From Saccoglossus kowalevskii (Eukaryota > Hemichordata > Enteropneusta > Harrimaniidae), in the NCBI RefSeq assembly GCF_000003605.2, contig NW_003106599.1, positions 9,923-73,922 of the forward strand: a DNA stretch of 64,000 bases, given 5' to 3'. Under the pieces are notes generated by a model. It had not been told where the DNA came from and did no database searches. It saw only the letters and a list, made by a program, of their open reading frames with translations. Made by a program: the position numbers and the translations under genes. This document shows positions 24,201 to 35,643 of this stretch, one piece after another. Position 1 is the first letter of the stretch; each line of letters begins with the position of its first letter.

Positions 24201-27200
24201 GTTATACCACCGTGAAAACCCTGTTTGTGTTTACCGGCCAACCAAACTACCACGAAAACGTGAAAACACAACTTCTAATCACATGAGTGTTGTTTATTGA
24301 ACCAAACAGGTATCAATTTACGTTATAACCGAACGTACACACCGAAATCGCGCCTTCAAACGTATGGACTGGGCATGGGTACAAATATGAATTTTGACGT
24401 GTCTGTTCGCAGGCATTCATTTCAATCTAGGGATTGTGTGATAACCCCTTTTTTTATCTTAAGTCCACGACTGAAAATAAGAATACGGGAAATATTAACC
24501 TGTATTACCGTCGATGAAAAAGTACAGCTGAAGCAGGATGTAAAACTTTGCGTCAATATTCTTCCTAAAAGATCTGAAATTCACATATTAATTAAGAAAA
24601 AAAAACAAATTAACAAAATTAGGACTTGTTCTAAACATTGTGGTCCGGCATTGGTTTAAGAACGCTTTGCCCTTCGATGATATCGACATGCGAAATCGAG
24701 TTACGCCAGAATAAAAATTGACAACTGCAAAAAGGCGCATGATGTAATTCGGAAGTAATTAATGTTACGCGATAAGCCTGCTATAAGGAGGTCAAGATGT
24801 TTTTTTTTTTTAATTATAATAATTAAATTAATATATGTAAAAAAAATCAATAGACCATGTTAGCCAATAACACAATTATATTAGATTGTGCCGACTCAAA
24901 AAAAAAACAAACATATTTTTTTTTCAATTACAGACATAATTTTATTTTGTTTTATAAGTATTAGTCACCTTTCTTCACAATAAATGACAATAACTGTCAC
25001 GTGACAACATAGTGGGGATTATCTGTTACAAACAGATTAAATGGAAAGTAAATTGGTAACAAAATAACAACATACGAAACAATGTTCCGGTTCTTGTAAT
25101 TCCAGCTTCCCATATTCCTTCTTCGACATTGCGGACATTACCGCGCCCCCGAATATTTCCAACCGAACCAAATGCTCTCCCTCACCAGATTCGTAAAATA
25201 TTCGTTACGATTAGCAGACCATAGAGTTATAAAGTACGCGGTCTCCAATCATTTTGATGCCTTCGATGTTTTTCAGTTGCTGCAAAAACGGCACAACTTG
25301 AACGAGTTCGATAACATAACCACCGCAATTGGAAATGTCGTAACTGAAAAAAAAAAAATACAAATTGTGACCGATATCATGAATAAACTTTACACCAAAA
25401 TAATAGTACATTTTCTCTCGATTGAGTTTTAATAAACTTGTAGTGGCCGCCATTTTTATTCAGTACTGTGTCGAACTAAACGCGACAGTTCCAGCGGTTA
25501 CGAGTTCCCACTACGTCACTTTGTGTTAGGGTTTACGATGTAAATATGGAGTCCGAGCTTTACTCCTTTGGACGGTCCAATGTTCACCGCCAGCATGTCA
25601 TCGCAAAACACGTGTATCTACCCCCACGTCAACAAGGCACTAAATCCGCGCAATTTTCCAGCACCAACAGGACTTGATCAGTTTTGGGGACAAATATAGA
25701 ACCATTCATGAACGTTTGTTGTGTTAAAAATACTAAAAGTCGTCTAAAGGGGTTCAAATCGTCGGAAAGGCGGATTTCGCAAGTATGAAGCCGCTTCTAT
25801 TTCGTTGGGCGCAGATAATATGCACCAGCGTGATAATCTTACAGAGCGGGAAATGGTGCATACGGGAAATTGAATCAACGAAAACAGAAATAAAACAGAC
25901 ACAAACTAGACATAGTCGACGTTTATATTTCGCCTAGCATCATATAAATAAATAAACCCAAATTTGGAGAAGATTTTTTTTTCAGTATTATTTTCAAACT
26001 CAAAAATAACACCGGGTTATCGACGGTATATTCTGCGCTAACCAAGTTCTGTCTACAGAGACAGACAAATACACATCAAGGTTAAATTTCTGTCTTCATA
26101 AATTATTTCACTGTTTGTAATATTCACTTTGTTTTACATGTTCTCATACAAAATCAACTCAAACCATTTTTTTGGGAACACGGGAATCTTTTATGTGGTT
26201 GTTCAAAAAGGCGGCGTGCTCATAGGAGTCACTGAACAACAGTTAACGAAAATTTGTAGCACATTGTAATTCTGTTCGCTGTGTTTTTCTCGTCTGACAA
26301 GAATTTGTTGTTTCCAACTACTTGTGTAAAGGTGCATTGCCCTCGTAATTACACACTTTAAAAAAGCGCTGCGATGTTTATTTTTTCCACCTTCAGGAAA
26401 TTGTGTTTTTTTTTAAAATAACTCTTCGTGTTTTAAGTTTAATGTAAAATAGACTCTGTAGTTTGTTTAACATAACTCTGAGACTCGCAAATTTAATGAA
26501 ATCACGCAATTACCTGGTCATCTTGGTCGTCATGGTGACACGACTGTAAAATCTCAATTAATATATAACTTGAACATGGGGTCATGGTAATTAAATTTTA
26601 TCTTTAAAAACGTGAATGTAAAAAAAAAGGAAAAAATATTTGTTATTTGAAAAAATGACTGCTTTGAAATCTTTATAAAAAAAATAAAGGAGAAACGTGA
26701 AAATAGTAATCGTTTATTGAGAGAATACCCGCCATTTTCTTGTTTTGAGACGGGCTTCCTGTGCGGAAGGTCAGAAAGACTTGGCTGACGTGCTGTAAAA
26801 AGTGAATTTTTATGACAGCCAACCGTTGAGTGTGTGTGTTCAAAGGGATGCCGACGATACGCCATAGACCAGCGTGACCCGCCACTCGTATATCAGACGA
26901 CCACTTTCAAGCTCGCCGAACAAGCCGATAGTCTGCTTGTATTCATGTAAATAAACTTACTCAGCGGCTATTGTGGTTCAAGTGAGAAACAAACATGCGA
27001 CAAATGTCGAGACTATCCCCCACATTGTTGATTTTTTCGTTTTTTTACGAAGATCTGACGGTTTTATGCTTTAATCTCAAATCTAGGTCGAGATGCCGAC
27101 AAAGGAAAGTGATATTATCATGATGACCCCCGCGCAGACGATCGTCACGTTTCGCAATTTTATCGCAATTTTGCGCGGCCGCGCCATAAAACGTCTTCAG

Positions 27201-27370
27201 ATTTTCAATAAACACGTTTAAAGGACGTATAAATGTATCAGTTGTAATATTCAGTCATTTTTCTTTCAAACATATTTCTTATCAATACGATTTTGTTTGA
27301 AACAAAGTCGCCTTATTACCATATTGATGTCCTCCATATTACTGTTTATCTTTTCGTCTGGTGCGCCGTG
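21219..27370. other. Intergenic domain between the Hox genes, left part
   Basis: No supported gene. Open frames are all under 125 codons and lack recognisable motifs. Notable bases: TGACGTCA at 21702, the palindrome GTAATCGATTAC at 22918, ATGGCGG-type motifs at 23913, 25447 and 26729, and a CpG-rich patch near 27120-27190 with a NotI-like GCGGCCGC. Other stretches are AT-rich with homopolymer runs. Confidence 0.5.
22918..22929. promoter_or_regulatory. 12-bp palindrome GTAATCGATTAC
   Basis: A perfect palindrome combines two inverted TAAT cores with a central ATCGAT. This is compatible with paired homeodomain binding or with Onecut/Cut-type binding. It is short enough to arise by chance. Confidence 0.25.
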
Positions 27371-27443
27371 ATTGGTTGCATCCTACCACGTGACTCAGCT
27401 TTCATCGAGTTGCCGAAGTGAAACAGCTTTTAAGAGAGCAAGG
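27371..27443 (+). promoter_or_regulatory. CCAAT/E-box module followed by a splice donor
   Basis: ATTGG at 27371-27375 and CACGTG at 27387-27392 have almost the same spacing as the pair upstream of hox11/13a. A strong donor-like AAG|GTAAGA, with GT at 27443-27444, follows 50 bp later. This could be the promoter and first exon of a non-coding or alternative hox9/10 transcript. The exon has no useful open frame and no matching acceptor has been established. Confidence 0.25.
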
Positions 27444-30400
27444 TAAGAGTTTTACGATTCTAACGAATTCTCTTTGGTTTTGTCGTAAATCTTTGTATTT
27501 TTTCACGAACCCGGTCCCTCATCGCCTAACATGGTCTGGGTGGGTGTTTTGAGACTGTTTATATCGATAGTCTTTGCTCGTGGTAGCTATGCATTTGACG
27601 AAAAATGTCATGTCCTCCGCCGGGCGGGTTGTCGTCTGAATACACTCATATTCGCATTGACTCTTGCACGGTCGAGTTGATGGATGGGTTTTACGTAACG
27701 CCTCGCATGGTCCGCGCGAACAACATATCGCTTCTACCGAGCTTTCAAAATTGACACCGCCGTTAAATTCATTTCACCAACTGAATTCTTATGGATGACA
27801 TCCTTTTTTATACCGGTGTCGAAACATTTAATTTGATGAGATATTTTTACGATAGTTTTTCATTTTATTCACTGCTCGCAGATTCAGTAATGTTAAATGA
27901 ATATGCATACTATATAGTTGAACTATGTACTAGTGAGTGGCTCGTAGCTTGCTTTGTTGTTGTTTTGTTGCCTATCAGCGTAACGACGATAATATTCCCT
28001 GTGATTTAATAACACCGCGAACACACAAAAATAAAAACACAGTTCAATAGCAGATCCCAACTGCCGACTCTATTCAGTGTATACGAGTAATTCCACCCCA
28101 ATTTATGCGTGTTTTCAACGTAATCCTAATGTGTGTGTATGTGTGTCTGTGTTTGTCGCTGATATTGCTTTTCAGCGGTGTAGCGACCCCTATAGTTGAT
28201 AAGGCTGAATGCACTGGGTGGTACATACACTGAGTTTGTAACACTGTCGCGTCCCATTTCCTATCGCAGTGCATTTGACACAATTCTTAAATTTGTTGAT
28301 ACGCATTTACTAATAAATTGCTGAAATTATGGTAAAAGTCGCTAAAATTTGCATACGTTGGGGATATTCATGAAACAAGCAACCATTTACTGGTGTTAGC
28401 CGCGTGTATACTTGTTTTCGTACTTTCATATAATATCGCGTTAAATTCAGGAAATTACAAGTTATCCCGCTATAATAAGATGAGTTTTAATCCAGATTTA
28501 TTTGGACAATTCGGCCACGTGCATGGCAGAAGAAAAAAATATGCAAGCGATATGTAACTGGCTGTTGTATGGAGTTGCAGTTTTTAGGGGGTGCTATTAT
28601 TTCAACCACTGCGGAACGGTATTCAACGAAAGCTTTGCCCGATAACTGTTTTTGGCAACACAACGATGCAGCGCCGCGGTCGCGGTGTATCGTAGTGATA
28701 AACAACTATTAATTGTACGGCTATATTAATTTGTTTCTCAAACTTATAATATAATCACTATGCGATTTGCGAATAATGTTATATATCAAAATATTGGGAC
28801 GATATGGTGTACTAAATAACAGACTGACGAGAAGCTCCGACTTGGTCGGGTCGCGAGATTCGGGTGGTTACACGGTATCTGACGGCGACACTCCATAGCC
28901 GTTGCATACGATAATCAACTTTAACATCAAACGTCTTTATATCTTTACTTCAAAGTTGATTATGTCCAGTTTCTAAGAACTTAGAATATGTTTCCTTGTT
29001 TAATATCAAAAAGTAAGCGAAAATACTAAAAAGGCATAAGTTTTGGTTCATGTTAAAAATACAGGAAGGTCCGGGGTTCAAATTCCCTTCCAATCGTTTT
29101 TCATAAACCGTTGTTGCGCGAACGCTAATATATTAATCGATTTTGTAACAGTCGGGATAAATATAAAATTAAAATACCAGTTTTTCATTCCTTTTTTTTA
29201 ATACTTTGTATCTATTTCTCGATGTTTTTGTATATTTTTTGAAGTTCGTAGTTAAAAAATTGTAGACGTGGTAAGCGAATGGTTTGTTTCTGAATTTTGA
29301 ATGGCGTACACAACAAAGATATTTATAACTCGACGCAATCATAACAAACATGACGTTCTAATTAATTTATTTATTTATCACACTATTCATTGAAGTCGGA
29401 ATGAATGAATGAACGAATGAATGAATGAACGAACGATATACGGGTAATAAAATGGGTAGTTTTGCCAAGTTACCAAAGATGTTTTAGCGTAACTGTTTAG
29501 TACTTCGCGGTGTAAACGACGGCTTGTTTTTACTTGTTTAACCGTTAGTGTGCATGGCCATATTCCTGACAGTAGTACGATGGCAACAGAACGTCAGATT
29601 TTCACGTGATACATTGTACTTTAAAGAATAATGTGCTTCTAAAATTGTTTTAGTTCTGAAATAGTTTTTTTTCCGATTTGTAAATAATTGAACTGATTTA
29701 TTTATAGACAACGCAGGATGGATCAAACTATTTGTCACTTTCATTCAGTTACAGACAATTTATTCCAAACTTATTAAAAGTCAAGTTCACGTCAGAGCAG
29801 ATACAATAAATAAATGAAGTTATATTCAACTCGATGATATGAACATAAATAATCAACTATTTCAAAAAATCGATCTGACTGCGTTGTTGTAGATAAATAC
29901 GATCTTTCTGATGTCTATTCTTGAGTTTATTTCATAAATATAACCAGAGATTAGAAATAGATAAGACTGAACAAACTGAACTGTCTATATCTCATTGCAA
30001 ACGATAAACTACTCAATTGTCAACATAAACGCAAGCGTAAACTTTGTACATCCCTGAATGGGTTGGACAGATACAGTTATTAAGTATCTGTGTTTGAGTT
30101 TCTGTGATTCAATTTCATGCACTGCGTCCACATTTTTTTTTGCGTTTTTGGTTTTAGAAATCCAGTGAAAATATTCCGCGTTCGTCCAAAATCCAATCGA
30201 GTGAAACATGCTTTAAGTTCAAGCTTTTCATTGTCTTTCGCATCTCATTTTTCCGTTGTTGTTAGTTTGTTCTAGGGACATTTATTATGTGTATATTATA
30301 AGTAGTTGTTTTAATTTCGTCTGAACCGCTGGGTTACGATGCTTATGCTAGCACTACCCGAATATCGTGGGTAAACACATCTTTCCGACTAAATTTTAAA

Positions 30401-31960
30401 AAATTACTTATAAAAAGAAAAATCTCTGACCCCAAAACGACCAACTTAAAATCGCCTCGAATCCCCTATTAAATTCTGTCTAGTTTTCGCTCTGATGTTG
30501 ATTTCGTTGACTGTTCCGGTTCTGGTGGTGTTAACTCCTTCATCCTCCGCCTCTCTTCGTAAGTGTGGTCTCGGTCGTTCTAATGGCCTACTTGCAGTAT
30601 ACATGCACGTGGGGCCAACGGTCAAATCACGGTAAACACACGAGCATACTGTGTGAAGCCGGAACGAGTACAACGTTCTACCAGGAAAGTATGATATGTC
30701 CGGCTATCAACCGACGTGAAGGTTTTATTTTTCATCTGGAAGGGAAGTTATTAACTATAACAGTTAAAAGGCAGTTTTAAGCAAGCAGTCGTAGCGATGT
30801 GTGCTGCAGAAGTTCACGACGACATTTAAGAAAGTATTCTGTGAATTATCTGCGAGTATAGGCCATATTTCATTAATTAATTCTCTAAATATAAAGACAC
30901 TAAAACGCACGATATTGTAATACAATTGTCATCTTTCCTTTCAACGCTGAAAGGCAACAAGCATTTGATGAAACCAACTTCGTTGTCACATATCACGGCA
31001 AGCCCGGACGCGTCCGCGTGAGTGTTAATCATCTCATTAAATACAAAGTATATTTAATTAAAGAAATCTCAATAAAACTTTCACCTTGTTCAAGTTTGAA
31101 TAGTGCACGGCATCTGTTATAATTTTTAGTCGCTCCTTTTCTTTCCGTGTAAAACGTGCCAGATGAGTGCATATTCTGCATATCTTTGAGTTTTGAATAG
31201 TTGTTCAAACGGTGGAGTAGGGTCGTCTGTGAACTGAACCCCCCTGAAAGCAGCTCAGCTAGTTTAAGAATAATGCAATATCTTCATTTGTGCATTTAGT
31301 TTCATATTGATTGACGAACATTAAATTACAACTTTTAACATATCGAATCTTCAACATTTTTCAAATTTGAAAAAGTTTGTCCATAGTTCTATTCACGTGG
31401 GTTTATTTTGCTTAACGGAAACCGGGGACTGTTTAAAATTTCGTTCTTATGTCAACGTCGTCTTTTTTGCGGTGAAGCCCCGTATTCAGTTATTCGGTTA
31501 GTGGCGTTCAAGCTCATCGCTTTGTTGTCATGGCTACTACATCGGAATTTGTTTATATTTTTTGCATCGAATTAGGTATTTCCTGGCTGAATATTTATAG
31601 CGCTTTGATTAAGTTGAAGGATTTTCTTATCTGGTGATATTTGTGAGTCAGGGGGGTTGCTATAAACAAGACCCCCCCCAAAAAAAAGTAGTAGCGAAAA
31701 GTTTCTGGACATCAAGTTCGTATTTGGGCAAGAACTACGATGTACCGTGATAAAATCATTGTCAACAAACATGGACGTTTTGATAATACTGCAAAAACAA
31801 AATAATAAACATAATAAACGGATTTCAGGACCGCAAAGTATCGCAAAATTAAGATATGCAGTGATCCACTCTCTAATAAGATCTGCAACAATATGTAAAT
31901 AATATGAATAATGATTTAAGATTTGTAAAAATGACAACTAAAATGTGAAAAAATAAAATA
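27444..31960. other. Intergenic domain, middle part
   Basis: No supported gene. The 27791-28009 frame is hydrophobic but unrecognisable. A tRNA-like B-box fragment near 29070 has no acceptor stem. A C-run/A-run junction lies at 31672-31688. The remaining sequence is AT-rich without family matches. Confidence 0.5.
29399..29436. repeat. (GAAT)n tetranucleotide repeat
   Basis: About nine GAAT units have occasional GAAC variants. A shorter (TTTA) run lies just upstream at about 29366-29378. Confidence 0.85.
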
Positions 31961-32395
31961 AAAAGTAGCTAAACTAGATAACACTTAAATCAACAAATAA
32001 CCATGGAAACTAAATTATATACAATTGAAAATAGGGCAAATACGTAGTAACTAAGTTACGTACAATTTGAAAAAGCAACAATACATAGTAGCTGAATTAT
32101 CTACAATTTACAATACCAACAACACATAGTAGCTGAATTAGCTACAATTTACAATAGCAACAATACATATTAGCTGAATTAGCTACAATTTGCAATAGCA
32201 ACAACACATAGTAGCTGAATTAACAACATTTTGCAATACCAACAACACATAGTAGCTGAATTAGCTACAATTTACAATAGCAACAATACATAGTAGCTGA
32301 ATTATCTACAATTTACAATATTAACAACACATAGTAGCTGAATTAGCTACAATTTACAATAGCAACAATACATATTAGCTGAATTAGCTACAATT
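31961..32395. repeat. 41-bp minisatellite running into an assembly gap
   Basis: Clear 41-bp units carry the core TAGCTGAATTAGCTACAATT and alternate subtly between AACACATAGT and AATACATATT starts. Units at the left edge (about 31961-32070) are more diverged, as expected at an ageing array edge. The array runs directly into the gap at 32396, so its length is unknown. The core resembles the TTAGCTAA-rich interior of MITE family B, but common origin is only a guess. Confidence 0.9.
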
Positions 32396-33149
32396 NNNNN
32401 NNNNNNNNNNNNNNNNNNNNNNNNNNNNNNNNNNNNNNNNNNNNNNNNNNNNNNNNNNNNNNNNNNNNNNNNNNNNNNNNNNNNNNNNNNNNNNNNNNNN
32501 NNNNNNNNNNNNNNNNNNNNNNNNNNNNNNNNNNNNNNNNNNNNNNNNNNNNNNNNNNNNNNNNNNNNNNNNNNNNNNNNNNNNNNNNNNNNNNNNNNNN
32601 NNNNNNNNNNNNNNNNNNNNNNNNNNNNNNNNNNNNNNNNNNNNNNNNNNNNNNNNNNNNNNNNNNNNNNNNNNNNNNNNNNNNNNNNNNNNNNNNNNNN
32701 NNNNNNNNNNNNNNNNNNNNNNNNNNNNNNNNNNNNNNNNNNNNNNNNNNNNNNNNNNNNNNNNNNNNNNNNNNNNNNNNNNNNNNNNNNNNNNNNNNNN
32801 NNNNNNNNNNNNNNNNNNNNNNNNNNNNNNNNNNNNNNNNNNNNNNNNNNNNNNNNNNNNNNNNNNNNNNNNNNNNNNNNNNNNNNNNNNNNNNNNNNNN
32901 NNNNNNNNNNNNNNNNNNNNNNNNNNNNNNNNNNNNNNNNNNNNNNNNNNNNNNNNNNNNNNNNNNNNNNNNNNNNNNNNNNNNNNNNNNNNNNNNNNNN
33001 NNNNNNNNNNNNNNNNNNNNNNNNNNNNNNNNNNNNNNNNNNNNNNNNNNNNNNNNNNNNNNNNNNNNNNNNNNNNNNNNNNNNNNNNNNNNNNNNNNNN
33101 NNNNNNNNNNNNNNNNNNNNNNNNNNNNNNNNNNNNNNNNNNNNNNNNN
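32396..33149. other. Assembly gap (754 N)
   Basis: Unresolved sequence. The left side is the 41-bp minisatellite; the right side is unique sequence. Any open frame crossing it is meaningless. Confidence 0.99.
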
Positions 33150-33512
33150 AGTAAATGTCTGTACAGGAACTAAACAAAAGCTCAAAACTCGGCTCTGATT
33201 CATCGCCATTAATTACCCATGCATGAGGCAGGCCGCGTCGGCAGAGACAAACAACTAAATTTGCATATAAGTGCAATTTAGACTCACAATTTATATGTAA
33301 GTTTTTTATCGGTTCTAGGAATTAAACGAAGTCATATTTCTAGTCCATGGCATTGCGAGCTAAGAGATCCCATCACTGTCTGGGGGCTACTCATTCTCGG
33401 CTTTTTCTCATTTAGGCGCGAGTTGAAACAAGCCGACACGATCAAGCCAGACTTACCGCTCATTAGGTCGGAGTGGGAATTACGCATGCGTATACGTGGT
33501 GTGTGCGCGCGA

Positions 33513-33558
33513 CCAATAGTATTGGTGATCAACTTTCACCAATCTAGAGCACCACGTG
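33513..33558. promoter_or_regulatory. Triple CCAAT plus E-box cluster
   Basis: CCAAT boxes at 33513 (forward), 33521 (inverted) and 33539 (forward) are followed by CACGTG at 33553, all within 46 bp. Another CCAAT lies near 33759. Such density suggests an NF-Y/USF-type promoter or enhancer. No coding exon is seen nearby. Confidence 0.4.
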
Positions 33559-34754
33559 ATTTCAATAATTAATGCGCAATAAAGTACATTCACGAACTGT
33601 GTGCACACAATACGATAAGACAGACTGACGCAATTCTGCAACAAAATTGAAATCGCGCGTGAGCTTCGAATTAAAACTGTGTTTCGAATTGCAATTAACA
33701 TTCGAATGAAAATTAAATTTTCAATTGAATGAGCGCATGTTATTGGTCTGTATAGCGGTAACCAATCAGTGAGTGGGATCCTGGCAAATAATGACGTTTT
33801 TTACCTAAAATTTATTACCAAAAGTGTTAATTATACTTCAAGTTTTTGAAAATGTGTAACAATTAATTATATCCGCTAATGCTAGAGCGACACCATGAGA
33901 TGTTTCATGTTGACGTCATGACGATATTACCAACATGTGCAAGGTCCAGAATTACAGTAACTCATGGCGAACTAGTAAAAGACGATACACGTTTGTATTC
34001 GGTTGGTGGCGTTGTACTATCAATAACGAACTAACAGAAAGTTGTTCACAGATAACAGTGAACAGTTATTAGCATATACACGAACGACAAATAACTTGCA
34101 GACATGAATTACTGGAGAAAAGATGTAACAATCTATCATTTTTGATTTATATTCACCTGTTTAATATGAATGTTAAAAATAACTACTTTCTATTTTTTAA
34201 CCGAAAAGAAATTGTTCATTTATCCTGGGAATAGTCGACTTTTTTGTGCAAGCTCAGGACGGACTCAAACTATCTACTTCCGGTTAATGCGGAAGAATAT
34301 CGCTGACATACATGACCTTTTGTCTCAAGCTTCCGGTGATTTCTGGAAATAACCCGCAGCCGAAATGCATCATACTGAGCGCTGATGCTAGGAATATAGT
34401 TAGACTTGATTCAAGTTGACCAATCAAATATCAGATCTTCTGAACGCCATGGTGCATAGTTAATAATTGGCCAACTTACAAATCAAGATATTATTCTTAA
34501 ATAATTATTATTAAGATTTGAATTGTTGAGTTTGTTTTGATATTGGAATAACTCAAAATCTAGACACCGGTTTTGAAAACAAATTAATTTTAAATAATAT
34601 ATGTGTCAAATAGTGTCGCAAACAAAGCGTTTTTGTTTGGTTTTAAGCGATTTTTTTGTTCGTGGAAATGTGTGCGTATTTCACTGATTCTCTGACAAGT
34701 TTGAACAACTTTGAAATTTTGCACTTCTCGCGACATACTCGGTCACGTGGTACG

Positions 34755-34776
34755 GCAGTATGCCGAACCATACTGC
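34755..34776. other. 8-bp perfect hairpin
   Basis: GCAGTATG and CATACTGC flank a 6-base loop, and a further AGTATG follows directly. It lies 12 bp after a CACGTG box. It is small and may be a dimeric binding site. Confidence 0.35.
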
Positions 34777-35311
34777 AGTATGTCTCGTTCTTTTTTTAAC
34801 TGTTATGTTTTATTAATTAATTAATGTTATGTTTTAGAAAAAAAAAACGACCTGAAGGCCCAAAATACTTTTACTTTAAATATAGGTTCGAAGCTCACCA
34901 CGCGTTACTAACGCACCTCACCGAACGCGGGACCTGGCGCGCAAAGGCGGCTGGGAATACAAACGTTAAGTCACATGATACCTGGTAAGCTGCTTGTACT
35001 AGTTTAGCAAATCGAATAAAATAGAATACGGTGTATGGTTATCTCCTCGTTGGCATTCACCGACCCGAGAACAATCATCGATTTTATTCTAATCTCCATA
35101 GAAACGGAAGAATGACTAAATTATTGAAATCCACTGCTGTCGGCTTCCGTCTAAAGGAGGTTGCTGGTCTATAAATCAGAATTAATGTTTGAGATCATCC
35201 TCTACCGTCCATCCGCCGCTAATCGACTATGAGTCACAGTAGGGGGAAAAACGTTATTATAAAATTCCAACAATTCGTGTTTCGACTGTCGATGAATTAG
35301 CATCCATTCTT

Positions 35312-35643
35312 ATTGGTACGAGACGTCACGTGTTACTACCTGTTTTCACAGTTTTCACAGTTCTGCAAGTCTCGGTCCCCAGTCTCGTGCAACTCGGGCG
35401 CTTGTATATTGACGTCATGGACAATTTGTCTCGCGAGACCGCACTGTTTCGAGGATTGGCGTTTGTTATCACTTCGTTCTTTTCCGTAGAAGTACACGAA
35501 ACACATTCAGTCGCTGAGAGCGCCATCATATTTGATTGTATCTTGAACTTGTGTAACTTTCGATACAAAACGAGCCCACATTTATCAGCCTCGTATTCGC
35601 GTTGGTTTATCCAATACCAGCCCACTGACGTCACGTTGTTACT
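35312..35643. promoter_or_regulatory. CRE/CCAAT module bounded by near-identical direct repeats
   Basis: ATTGG at 35312, a CRE-like ACGTCA at 35323, TGACGTCA at 35410 and 35626, and CCAAT at 35611 fall within 330 bp. The edges share a near-perfect 17-18-bp direct repeat (GACGTCACGT followed by GTTACTA, with one extra T on the right). Both strands are open for over 100 codons, but neither frame is recognisable. It could be a CpG-rich promoter for an unannotated transcript or, less likely, an old insertion with a long target duplication. Confidence 0.35.

Noticed and set aside
29050-29100. tRNA-like T arm (GGGTTCAAATTCCC)
   Set aside because: No A box, acceptor stem or anticodon arm could be placed; at most a relic of a tRNA-derived repeat.
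32347-33276. Long minus-strand open frames over the second gap
   Set aside because: Most of each frame is N; the flanks are minisatellite and unrecognisable sequence.
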